Part shown: positions 1 through 5,236 of the stretch, piece by piece | Layout: every line of letters starts with the position of its first letter | Numbering within the stretch: position 1 is the stretch's first letter | Assembly (NCBI GenBank): GCA_964343305.1 | Contig: CAYFJO010000646.1 | Location: 1 to 5,236, forward strand | Direction: 5' to 3' | Length of the DNA stretch: 5,236 nucleotides | From: CAYFJO01 sp964343305 | Lineage (GTDB): Bacteria; Planctomycetota; Planctomycetia; Pirellulales; Pirellulaceae | Notes under the pieces: generated by a model | What the model saw: only the letters and a program-made list of their open reading frames with translations | Told to the model about the DNA's origin: nothing | Databases searched by the model: none | Translations under genes and position numbers: made by a program

Positions 1-76
1 GGTCAACGAACGTAATGTAGAGGAGGATCTCGTCGAGGTCGGACTCAGCGATTGGCGTCCAAACCACGCCCGCCAT
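1..76 (-). CDS. ParE/RelE-type toxin, N-terminal part (runs off left edge)
   Basis: Only the first 25 codons lie in the window, reading MAGVVWTPIAESDLDEILLY followed by ITFVD. The pattern of a short beta strand (VVWTP) followed by an amphipathic helix (AESDLDEILLYI) is the usual opening of ParE/RelE-fold toxins. ParE proteins poison DNA gyrase, whereas RelE relatives cleave mRNA at the ribosome; the catalytic end is missing here, so the target cannot be told. The ATG shares its A with the last base of the antitoxin stop codon (TAATG), so the two genes are translationally coupled. A purine-rich AAGGAAGGA lies 11 bases upstream, inside the antitoxin gene. Family membership rests on these 25 residues plus the neighbour. 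Whether the gene is intact beyond the edge is unknown. Confidence 0.8.
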   Translation of the reverse strand, partial: MAGVVWTPIAESDLDEILLYITFVD

Positions 77-336
77 TATTCTACGATTCCTTCCTTTGCC
101 AATCGGTCACGGAGTCGAGCAAGTACTGCGTCATCATCAAGGGGTTTGGACAATCCCGATTGACTCTGGTGTACCGCAATTTGATTGCGCTCGTTCCAGT
201 GAATGAGCTTGTCCTGTTCAACTTGATCGAGCGCATCCATGGCTTCGCGGAGTACATCGTCCGTGGTTTGATGCCCGCCCTTGGACATGCGACCTTTGAG
301 GCGTTCTTCGATATCAGGCGGGATGTGATAGATCAT
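76..336 (-). CDS. ParD-like ribbon-helix-helix antitoxin
   Basis: This is an 86-residue protein, normal for ParD/CopG-type antitoxins. The N-terminal stretch YHIPPDIEERL (residues 3-13) fits the DNA-binding ribbon strand, and the region around GHQTTDDVLREAMDALDQ (21-38) fits the two RHH helices. The charged C-terminal half (about 40-86) would wrap and neutralise the toxin. The toxin gene follows with a one-base overlap, the standard antitoxin-first order. I chose the ATG at 336 rather than the in-frame TTG at 384: the family begins at this point, a promoter -10 box lies just upstream of 336, and a palindrome covers the start. Dimers of such antitoxins normally repress their own promoter, alone or with the toxin. 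The role is inferred from fold and gene order. Confidence 0.85.
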   Translation of the reverse strand: MIYHIPPDIEERLKGRMSKGGHQTTDDVLREAMDALDQVEQDKLIHWNERNQIAVHQSQSGLSKPLDDDAVLARLRDRLAKEGIVE

Positions 337-347
337 CACCTGATGAT
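332..347. promoter_or_regulatory. Palindromic operator candidate over the antitoxin start
   Basis: A perfect inverted repeat, ATCATCA-CC-TGATGAT, with 7-base arms and a 2-base centre. It covers the antitoxin ATG (336-334) and five bases of the proposed -10 box. RHH antitoxins commonly bind palindromes at their own promoter, so this is the natural autoregulatory operator. Binding itself is inference. Confidence 0.6.
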
Positions 348-372
348 ACCATCGGCTCGGTTGCACTGTCGA
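343..372 (-). promoter_or_regulatory. Candidate sigma70-like promoter of the toxin-antitoxin pair
   Basis: On the minus strand, TCGACA (372-367) and TATCAT (348-343) each match five of six consensus bases and are 18 bases apart. Only six bases separate the -10 box from the antitoxin ATG, so transcription would begin at or next to the start codon, giving a leaderless message. A weaker alternative further upstream is TTCACA (430-425), 17 bases, GATCAT (407-402), which would leave a normal leader. The choice is by eye. Confidence 0.5.
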
Positions 373-431
373 TGCCTTTACCAAATCGGAGGCAGGACTC
401 CATGATCCAGCGCTTTTCGTTACTTGTGAAC

Positions 432-1319
432 CTAGTCCAAGTTGGTTTCGATTTCGGTTTTCGTCAGAGCATCAGACGGGCAACCATCTTCAGGAACTTC
501 GACGTTGGCGGTCCAGAGAATGGCGTTGAGCATGACTTTGCGAAAATCGTCGTGTCGCCAACTGTCGTGATTGTGCGCGCCGGTGAAACCGAATCCGCGT
601 CCACCGCCTGGTCGCTCATACGCCCATGCGACATGTTGCCTTTCACCGGCTGCGACGGCTTTGCGAACGGTTGGGTTTCCGCTGCGAGCGCCATCCTTGC
701 GGCGCAACGTTTCCGGTCCAGGTAGATCGGAAAGAATTGGTGTAACACCCTTGAGTCCGTCGACGAAACGCATGTGATAGTACCATTCATCGTTTACGCT
801 GAAGGGTCTCACTCCGTTGCAAATTGGATGTTTGGGCAGCTCTTTGAAGTTCGCCGTCCAATGCGGATTTACGGACCAATCCAGATCGCAGAACCCGCCC
901 ATCCACTCGAGAAATTTCTCGCCCGGCTTTCCTTTTTCGGCTTCGGTCGCCCAGTGGATCATCACGACTCCCGTTCCCTTTTTCATCAACTTGTCGAACT
1001 CGTCCAAATGCTTGTTCAACACGTGACCTCGGTGCCCTGTGCAAAAGATGACAACCGTGGCCGCGTCGTCCAAGATGGTCGTGTCCTCTGGGTAGCCGTA
1101 GTGCGGCACCAGGACCGCATTCACATTGAGTCCCGAATGGTTGAGCGCCTTGGCAAGGATCATGTTGCCGGCGCGATGTTCATGCTTCAACCGTCCGTGG
1201 CTGGGCGTGCCGGAGATGAAGACGATCTTCGCTTTGTCAGCGCGGCGAGTGTCGTCGGCTTGAGTCGGGCTGATGAGGTAAGCACCCAGAAAAGTTGCCA
1301 GGCATAGAAGTGTTCTCAT
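432..1319 (-). CDS. Secreted ThuA-like domain protein
   Basis: A 295-residue protein with a signal peptide (MRTLLCLATFLGAYLISPTQA, likely cleaved after A21) and one ThuA-like domain (about 30-272). This is a class I glutamine-amidotransferase-like fold named for trehalose utilisation and abundant in planctomycetes. Visible landmarks are the first strand KIVFISGTPSHG (31-42), HEHRAG (46-51), the strand-turn GTGVVMIHWATEA (115-127), NDEWYYHMRF (176-185), and the glycine-rich ERPGGGRGFGFTGAHNH (235-251) ending in a tryptophan-containing helix. Length is typical of single-domain secreted members. The enzymatic role is unproven for the family; carbohydrate-related functions are usually guessed. 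The gene stands alone, divergent from the PQQ-like gene and about 95 bp upstream of the antitoxin. No clear Shine-Dalgarno precedes the ATG. A TACAAT at 1406-1401 could be its -10 box but lacks a good -35. Confidence 0.88.
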   Translation of the reverse strand: MRTLLCLATFLGAYLISPTQADDTRRADKAKIVFISGTPSHGRLKHEHRAGNMILAKALNHSGLNVNAVLVPHYGYPEDTTILDDAATVVIFCTGHRGHVLNKHLDEFDKLMKKGTGVVMIHWATEAEKGKPGEKFLEWMGGFCDLDWSVNPHWTANFKELPKHPICNGVRPFSVNDEWYYHMRFVDGLKGVTPILSDLPGPETLRRKDGARSGNPTVRKAVAAGERQHVAWAYERPGGGRGFGFTGAHNHDSWRHDDFRKVMLNAILWTANVEVPEDGCPSDALTKTEIETNLD

Positions 1320-1434
1320 GATGGATGTTCTTTGTGTGAGGGGGCGAAGTCAGACAGGTTGTTTGCATCGTTAAGGACCTGCGAAAAACGGGCGCGTTTC
1401 ATTGTAGCCGGATCCGCAAGACCTTGCTTTACCC

Positions 1435-1470
1435 ATGTCTCACCGTTGGGCTTGGCCGGCGGTGAGATGT
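1435..1470. repeat. Long imperfect hairpin
   Basis: TCTCACCG (1438-1445) pairs perfectly with CGGTGAGA (1460-1467). The stem continues inward through two G-U pairs and two G-C pairs (1446-1449 with 1456-1459) to a 6-base loop, and outward through two wobbles and one A-T pair. There is no U-tract on either side, so it is not a classical terminator. It lies upstream of the rightward promoter and within the possible leader or promoter zone of the leftward gene. It could be a regulatory site or a dispersed repeat. Confidence 0.5.
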
Positions 1471-1509
1471 TTGCCTCTCCCTCTGGCCTCTCTGGCCACT
1501 GTTCCGTCG

Positions 1510-1538
1510 TTGATCGATGAGGCCGATTGTGTGATAAT
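1510..1538 (+). promoter_or_regulatory. Sigma70-like promoter for the PQQ-like gene
   Basis: TTGATC (1510-1515) and GATAAT (1533-1538) are separated by exactly 17 bases, matching four and five of the six consensus bases. A TG at 1530-1531 gives an extended -10 element. Transcription would start near 1545, leaving a leader of about 80 bases before the ATG at 1625. Confidence 0.55.
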
Positions 1539-1624
1539 GGGTAATATCCGCTTGCATTGTCCCACCTGTTGCCACAAGACCCAAAAAACTCGGCATCCCA
1601 AAGACCGCCTCTGAGTTCTGTTCC

Positions 1625-3028
1625 ATGAAGATCCGCGCATCTGAAACGATCCTTCCGACGCTGGTGTCGGTTGCTGGAATCGTGTTGATCGTGCTCTGGG
1701 TCCAGACTGGGCCGCCCGGCGATCTGGAACCTCGCGCGCCTGGGCGTGATGGGACGGAGCTTGAAAATGCTGAAGATACAGTTCCCGTCGTAGCGGGCGA
1801 GCCAATCGCTGGTGATGGAACGCCGTCAGACGTTTCGGGTGAGTGGCCTGCGTTTCGCGGTGTCAACGGCGACTGCATTTCAACGGACATGACGCCGTTG
1901 GCGCGATCTTGGCCGCCCGAGGGTCCGCCGGTGCTTTGGTCCATCGAAGTCGGAGAAGGTTACGCAGGTCCCATCATCAGCAACGGCCGCGTCTACCTGT
2001 TGGATTATGACAAGGAAGCTGAGGCCGACACGCTGCGCTGTCTGTCACTTGATGATGGCCGCGAGATCTGGCGGAACAGTTATCCGATTGTGGTTGCCTT
2101 TCACCACGGCATGACCCGCACCGTGCCGGTGATCGTTGGCGACTATGTGATCACGATCGGACCGCGCTGCCACCTGGCCTGCTGGGATGCCGAGACGGGA
2201 AAATGTCATTGGCTGATCGATCTCGTTCGGGATCATGGCACTCGCGTGCCGGAATGGTACACGGGACAGTGTCCGCTGGTGGACCAGGACCGCTTGATTG
2301 TTGCTCCGTGTGGCGATTCGCTGCTGATGGCGATCGACTACAAAACGGGCGAAGTGATTTGGGAGACGCCGAATCCGCGCGGCTGGAACATGACCCACGT
2401 CTCCGTCGTTCCGATGGAGTTTCAAGGGCGACGGACTTACGTCTATTGTGCCAGTGGCGGTGTGGCAGGCGTTGCGGCCGACGACGGGTCGCTGCTTTGG
2501 GAGACCACCGCCTGGAAGGAGATCAACGCGACCAGCCCCTCGCCGGTGATCCTGCCAGAGGACAGAATTTTCCTCTCGCGGGGTTATGGTTCGGGAAGCT
2601 TGATGCTGCAACTGGTCCAGACCGACACAGGGATCGAAGCCAAGTCCCTGTTTGAGCTTCGCCCCCCGCAATTCAGTTCGGAACAGCAGACGCCCATCTT
2701 TCGAGATGGCCACCTCTATGGCATTCGGAAGATCGGGTCCAAGACAATGGTTTGTCTGGACCTGGATGGCAATGAGATCTGGGACAGCGGCGGCGATCGC
2801 TTCGGTCTGGGACCGTACATGTTCGCCAACGACTTGCTGTTGATCCTGGACGACCACGCCGTGCTTACATTAGCCGAGGCGACACCGGCTGGTTACAAAC
2901 GTTTGGCGCAACACGCGGTGTTGCCCGATGGCCACGATGCTTGGGGCCCGCTGGCGATGGTCGCGGGCCGATTAATCGTCCGCGATATGACGCGGATGGT
3001 TTGCCTTAACATCGCTCAGAAGAAGTAG
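1625..3028 (+). CDS. Membrane-anchored PQQ-like beta-propeller protein
   Basis: A 467-residue protein. Residues 9-26 form an uncleaved membrane anchor, 29-73 a Pro/Gly/acidic linker, and about 74-463 a beta-propeller exposed outside the cytoplasmic membrane. Blades are marked by PQQ-like repeat ends of the type D-x-x-G-x-x-x-W: SLDDGREIWR (141-150), DAETGKCHW (188-196), DYKTGEVIWE (238-247), AADDGSLLWE (284-293) and DLDGNEIWD (379-387). The domain opens with WPAFRGVNGD (74-83), a common start of planctomycete members. No quinoprotein dehydrogenase active-site arrangement was recognised, so it is more likely a BamB-like structural or binding propeller than an enzyme. It has ten cysteines, including CHLAC (182-186), which is many for an exported protein. 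No Shine-Dalgarno is evident; the anchor starts right after the ATG, supporting this start. It points the same way as the redox genes downstream and probably serves the same system. Confidence 0.85.
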   Translation: MKIRASETILPTLVSVAGIVLIVLWVQTGPPGDLEPRAPGRDGTELENAEDTVPVVAGEPIAGDGTPSDVSGEWPAFRGVNGDCISTDMTPLARSWPPEGPPVLWSIEVGEGYAGPIISNGRVYLLDYDKEAEADTLRCLSLDDGREIWRNSYPIVVAFHHGMTRTVPVIVGDYVITIGPRCHLACWDAETGKCHWLIDLVRDHGTRVPEWYTGQCPLVDQDRLIVAPCGDSLLMAIDYKTGEVIWETPNPRGWNMTHVSVVPMEFQGRRTYVYCASGGVAGVAADDGSLLWETTAWKEINATSPSPVILPEDRIFLSRGYGSGSLMLQLVQTDTGIEAKSLFELRPPQFSSEQQTPIFRDGHLYGIRKIGSKTMVCLDLDGNEIWDSGGDRFGLGPYMFANDLLLILDDHAVLTLAEATPAGYKRLAQHAVLPDGHDAWGPLAMVAGRLIVRDMTRMVCLNIAQKK

Positions 3029-3132
3029 TTAGAGTTTTTCCTGTGCGATGTTCTCCCTGGAATATCTGTTCAAAGTGCTATTTGTACAATATTTGATGGT
3101 GTAAAATGCGAAAAAGCGTACAATGTTCACTT

Positions 3133-3151
3133 TGGACCAGTTGGCGGTCCA
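3133..3151. repeat. Small inverted repeat in the gap between the two propeller genes
   Basis: TGGACC (3133-3138) and GGTCCA (3146-3151) form a perfect 6-base stem with a 7-base loop. No T-run follows it on the plus strand, so it is more likely an operator or mRNA leader hairpin than a terminator of the PQQ-like gene. The preceding segment (about 3050-3130) is clearly AT-richer than the genes, holds the motif GTACAAT twice (3084, 3118) and a TAAAAT (3102-3107), but no well-spaced -35/-10 pair. Confidence 0.3.
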
Positions 3152-3193
3152 CAATCGGACTAACGCGGATCGCGTTTCAGGCCCGACCTGGTA

Positions 3194-3200
3194 GAAGGGA
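3194..3200 (+). promoter_or_regulatory. Ribosome binding site of the NHL gene
   Basis: GAAGGGA ends five bases before the ATG at 3206. It is one of only two convincing Shine-Dalgarno sites in the window and fixes this start over the in-frame ATG nine codons later. Confidence 0.65.
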
Positions 3201-3205
3201 ACTAC

Positions 3206-4279
3206 ATGAGAATTCCCGCTGAGACTCGTGGAATGCTGATCACTGCGATCGTGGCGGTTGCGGTCGGCGTGGCGTGCTATGCGATCGTCAGAAATGATCC
3301 GTTTGCCGATCGTGTCAGCGGGCAGTTTGGTCTGGACTTGTCGAGTCTGTACGAGGTCGATCCGAACCTGATCCAGTTTGAGCAGACGAGTGAGATCGCC
3401 GTGTCGCTGGACGCACTTCGTGCACTGGCCGTCGGTCCCGCCGACAAGATCTACGTCGCCGGCGATCAGGCTGTCCGCGTTTTCTCCGCCGCTGGTGGTG
3501 AAGTGGCGGTGATTGCGACGGAAGGCAAACCAAGTTGCCTGGCGGTTGGGGGAGATGATCATGCGAATCCCGGTCGGATTTACGTTGGCACGGGCAAAAG
3601 AATTGAACTATTCGATCCGGCCGGAAAACCGGCCGGGAGTTGGGATGTGCCCGGCGAAAATGTGATTCTCACTTCGATCGCCGTGGCCAAGAGCGATGTG
3701 CTTGTGGCCGACGCCGGCAACCGCATTGTTTTGCAATACGACACAACTGGCCAGGTTGTCGGAAAGATCGGAGCACCCGTGGCGGACCGGGAAACGCGCA
3801 CATTCAACATTCCCAGTTCCTACTTCGACATCGCTATCTCTACGGACGGATTGCTGCACGTGGCGAACCCAGGCGTGCTGCGAATCGAGACCTACACGTT
3901 CGATGGCCAGTTGGAAGTTCGCTGGGGCGAGGCTGGTTCCGGGATCGAAGACTTTTTCGGTTGTTGTAATCCGAGCCAATTCGCCGTGCTTCCGAGCGGC
4001 GAGATCGTTACGTCGGAAAAGGGTGTGCCGCGGGTGAAGGTGTACAGCGAGTTTGGGGAGTTCCAGTGCGTTGTGGCGGGGCCTCAACAGTTGGACGTTG
4101 CCCAGTCGGAACTTGGCGATCCGCGTGCGGTGCAAGCCAAAGCCGTTTTTGACGTGGCCAGCGACAGCCAAGGCCGCGTGTTAGTGTTAGATCCACGGAA
4201 GAAGATCGTGCGGATCTTCACCCGTTCAGCCACGACTCAGCCAACATCCGAAACCAAAACAGAAGATAACAACAAATGA
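3206..4279 (+). CDS. Membrane-anchored NHL-type six-bladed beta-propeller protein
   Basis: A 357-residue protein with an N-terminal membrane anchor (about 10-28) and a propeller on the outer side. Six blades can be read at roughly 70-100, 108-146, 155-187, 206-239, 258-290 and 314-340. They show the NHL/6-blade pattern of a hydrophobic strand, a D/N-rich turn, and a strand ending in D-x-x-G (IYVAGDQAVRVFSAAGGE; VLVADAGNRIVLQYDTTG; VLVLDPRKKIVRIF). Blade 5 is introduced by GCCNP (252-256), two adjacent cysteines, then an SGEIVTSEKGVPRVKVY stretch (264-280). The C-terminal tail (341-357) is hydrophilic and disordered-looking. Such propellers usually bind protein partners; the vicinal cysteines might form a disulfide or a metal or redox site. 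Its stop overlaps the next ATG by four bases (ATGA), tying it to the two iron-sulfur-type genes. The fold is well supported; the role is inferred from neighbours. Confidence 0.85.
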   Translation: MRIPAETRGMLITAIVAVAVGVACYAIVRNDPFADRVSGQFGLDLSSLYEVDPNLIQFEQTSEIAVSLDALRALAVGPADKIYVAGDQAVRVFSAAGGEVAVIATEGKPSCLAVGGDDHANPGRIYVGTGKRIELFDPAGKPAGSWDVPGENVILTSIAVAKSDVLVADAGNRIVLQYDTTGQVVGKIGAPVADRETRTFNIPSSYFDIAISTDGLLHVANPGVLRIETYTFDGQLEVRWGEAGSGIEDFFGCCNPSQFAVLPSGEIVTSEKGVPRVKVYSEFGEFQCVVAGPQQLDVAQSELGDPRAVQAKAVFDVASDSQGRVLVLDPRKKIVRIFTRSATTQPTSETKTEDNNK

Positions 4280-4506
4280 AAAACGCTAAAGAAGAAAAAA
4301 CCGAACGTCGCCAATGGCTGGTTCGTCTTGGTCGACACATCATCTTGGGCGGGATTTCCATATTGTCTCTGAACCTGGTGATGCGCAGCGTCAACGCCGG
4401 ATGCGTCCGTCCAAAATCGCCTTGTCAGAGTTGTGGTGTTTTTGCGCGCTGCGGACTTCCTCGTGCCGAAGAGAGTAGAAAATCAAAACGTGAGAGGAGA
4501 ACATGA
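4276..4506 (+). CDS. Small Tat-like exported protein with four cysteines
   Basis: A 76-residue protein I do not recognise. The N-terminus has a twin-arginine-like motif ERRQWLVR (10-17) followed by a hydrophobic stretch (22-36) and a plausible signal-peptidase site after SVNA (38-41). The mature chain would be only about 35 residues, holding C43-x6-C50-x2-C53-x5-C59, with CxxC-x5-CGLP at its core and a strongly basic tail (ESRKSKRERRT). Four cysteines in 17 residues could hold one [4Fe-4S] cluster or a zinc, and a Tat signal suggests folding with a cofactor before export. The residues before C43 (NAG) are a poor lipobox, so a lipoprotein is less likely. Both ends overlap neighbours by ATGA, which strongly supports a real coupled gene. 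It may be a small electron carrier or an accessory subunit of the next protein; that part is inference. Confidence 0.7.
   Translation: MKNAKEEKTERRQWLVRLGRHIILGGISILSLNLVMRSVNAGCVRPKSPCQSCGVFARCGLPRAEESRKSKRERRT
4495..4499 (+). promoter_or_regulatory. Ribosome binding site of the ferredoxin gene
   Basis: AGGAG, within a purine run from 4492 to 4500, lies at the end of the four-cysteine gene. It is three bases before the ATG at 4503 and six before a second in-frame ATG at 4506. Spacing favours 4506, whereas the ATGA overlap favours 4503; the proteins differ by a single methionine. Confidence 0.65.
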
Positions 4507-5150
4507 TGGACGCAGAACAGGACCGTCGCGGTTTCCTCATCGATGGGTTGCGCGTGGTTGGCGTTGTGGCCACGGGAACGTTGGGCGGCTTTCTGGCTGG
4601 CCGACGAGGAAATGCCAGCGAGAACCGTTGGCAGATTGACCCCGACAAATGTGTCGCTTGCGGCAATTGCGCCACGTACTGTGTGCTGGACGAATCGGCC
4701 GTCAAGTGCGTCCAGTGTTTCGACATGTGCGGCTATTGCAATCGTTGCACGGGCTACTACACGCTCGACGGCCTCGACAGCCGAGACACGGCCGCCGAAG
4801 ACTTGCTCTGTCCCACCGAAGCTGTCATTCGCACATTCGTCGAAGGGAAGGCGGGCCAAAATTTCTACGAATACACGATCGACACCGAGGCGTGTATTGG
4901 CTGCGCCATGTGCGTCAAGGGATGCGCCCTGATGAACGGGTCGCTTTATCTGCAAGTCATGCACGATCGCTGCGTCAATTGCAACGAATGCGCCATCGCG
5001 GTTGCGTGTCCCAGCGACGCGTTCTTGCAAGTCCCGTCGGACAAGCCGTACCGGATGAAGCGGGCGGTGGTCGGTGTAATTCAGCAAAAAGCGAACACTT
5101 CGGACGAAGCAGCACAGAAACTGATTGATCGTGTGAATACGGATGAATAG
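4503..5150 (+). CDS. Tat-exported polyferredoxin, four [4Fe-4S] clusters expected
   Basis: A 215-residue exported iron-sulfur protein. The N-terminus has a clear Tat signal, DRRGFLIDGL (7-16), followed by a glycine-rich hydrophobic segment to about residue 33. There are 18 cysteines. C50-x2-C53-x2-C56-x3-C60 and C76-x2-C79-x2-C82 with a distant C103-P form a first ferredoxin-like pair. C131-x2-C134-x2-C137-x3-C141 and C157-x2-C160-x2-C163-x5-C169-P form a second. The usual crosswise ligation would give four cubane clusters, leaving C69 and C72 spare. This resembles Tat-exported ferredoxins of the NapG/NrfC kind in overall plan, but the cysteine spacing differs and I do not assign either name. 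It would pass electrons between a membrane quinone-linked protein and a catalytic partner, neither visible here. It is coupled to the preceding gene by ATGA and is the last complete gene in the window. Confidence 0.88.
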   Translation: MMDAEQDRRGFLIDGLRVVGVVATGTLGGFLAGRRGNASENRWQIDPDKCVACGNCATYCVLDESAVKCVQCFDMCGYCNRCTGYYTLDGLDSRDTAAEDLLCPTEAVIRTFVEGKAGQNFYEYTIDTEACIGCAMCVKGCALMNGSLYLQVMHDRCVNCNECAIAVACPSDAFLQVPSDKPYRMKRAVVGVIQQKANTSDEAAQKLIDRVNTDE

Positions 5151-5179
5151 AAGCAGACACCAAGCGAAGTTGCCAGTAC

Positions 5180-5236
<57 letters not shown>

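Larger units (their letters stand above)
1320..1624. other. Divergent intergenic region, no gene seen
   Basis: These 305 bases separate the ThuA-like gene from the PQQ-like gene. They contain a strong hairpin (1435-1470), two tandem 9-base units beginning CTCTGGCC (1481 and 1490), a small palindrome GCAAG-AC-CTTGC (1416-1427) and a rightward promoter candidate (1510-1538). The short open frames here show no family features, start signal or signal peptide, so I call none of them. Confidence 0.6.

Noticed and set aside
337..384. Longer antitoxin starting at an in-frame TTG (384)
   Set aside because: The extra 16 residues are not part of the RHH pattern, would be translated across the proposed promoter and operator, and have no ribosome site.
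774..1307. 177-codon open frame on the plus strand opposite the ThuA-like gene
   Set aside because: It lies wholly inside a gene with a clear signal peptide and ThuA domain landmarks, and its translation shows no domain pattern; it is an antisense shadow.
1332..1520. 62-codon open frame in the divergent intergenic region
   Set aside because: No ribosome site, signal or family features, and it crosses the hairpin and tandem repeat; chance opening is more likely.
2045..2857. 270-codon open frame on the minus strand opposite the PQQ-like gene
   Set aside because: The plus frame has regular propeller repeats and a membrane anchor. The antisense translation is rich in H, R, Q and has no fold signal, as expected from complementary codon bias.
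1625..3028. Quinoprotein (PQQ-dependent) dehydrogenase
   Set aside because: Only the propeller repeat pattern is present. The protein is shorter than such enzymes, and no catalytic or cofactor-binding motif was recognised.
4276..4506. Lipoprotein with C43 as the lipidated residue
   Set aside because: The preceding residues NAG lack the hydrophobic -3 position of a lipobox, whereas SVNA fits a signal peptidase I site.
4425..5087. 220-codon open frame on the minus strand opposite the ferredoxin gene
   Set aside because: The plus strand has a Tat signal, 18 patterned cysteines, a ribosome site and ATGA coupling; the antisense frame has none of these.
4503..5150. Naming the polyferredoxin NapG, NosG or NrfC
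   Set aside because: The general plan (Tat signal, four clusters) fits, but cysteine spacing differs and no nitrate, nitrous oxide or nitrite reductase gene is visible.

Overview
The window looks like a moderately GC-rich chromosome of a planctomycete, probably of the Pirellulales type. The reasons are a secreted ThuA-like protein, membrane-anchored PQQ-like and NHL beta-propeller proteins, mostly weak Shine-Dalgarno sites, and a terminal intergenic repeat of a kind I recall from Rhodopirellula-like genomes. This assignment is inference from gene content; no 16S or marker gene is present.

Layout. Positions 1-336 (minus strand) hold a ParDE-type toxin-antitoxin pair. The RHH antitoxin is complete. 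The ParE toxin starts one base inside the antitoxin stop codon and runs off the left edge. A perfect 16-bp palindrome covers the antitoxin start codon and most of a good -10 box, which suggests autoregulation and perhaps a leaderless mRNA. Positions 432-1319 (minus) encode a secreted ThuA-like protein. A 305-bp divergent intergenic region follows, with a strong hairpin and a convincing sigma70-like promoter facing right.

Positions 1625-5150 (plus) hold four genes: a membrane-anchored PQQ-like beta-propeller; after 177 bp, a membrane-anchored NHL-type beta-propeller with a vicinal-cysteine GCCNP motif; a 76-residue protein with a Tat-like N-terminus and four cysteines; and a Tat-exported polyferredoxin with 18 cysteines, enough for four [4Fe-4S] clusters. 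The last three are linked by two ATGA start/stop overlaps and are surely one transcription unit. The right edge enters an inverted repeat whose second arm is cut off.

Interpretation. The right-hand genes look like an extracytoplasmic redox module: iron-sulfur proteins exported folded by Tat, beside two propellers held on the outer face of the cytoplasmic membrane. I do not recognise a named pathway. A membrane quinone-interacting partner or a catalytic subunit would be expected nearby, but none is visible. The small four-cysteine protein and the spacing of the ferredoxin cysteines are the least ordinary parts.
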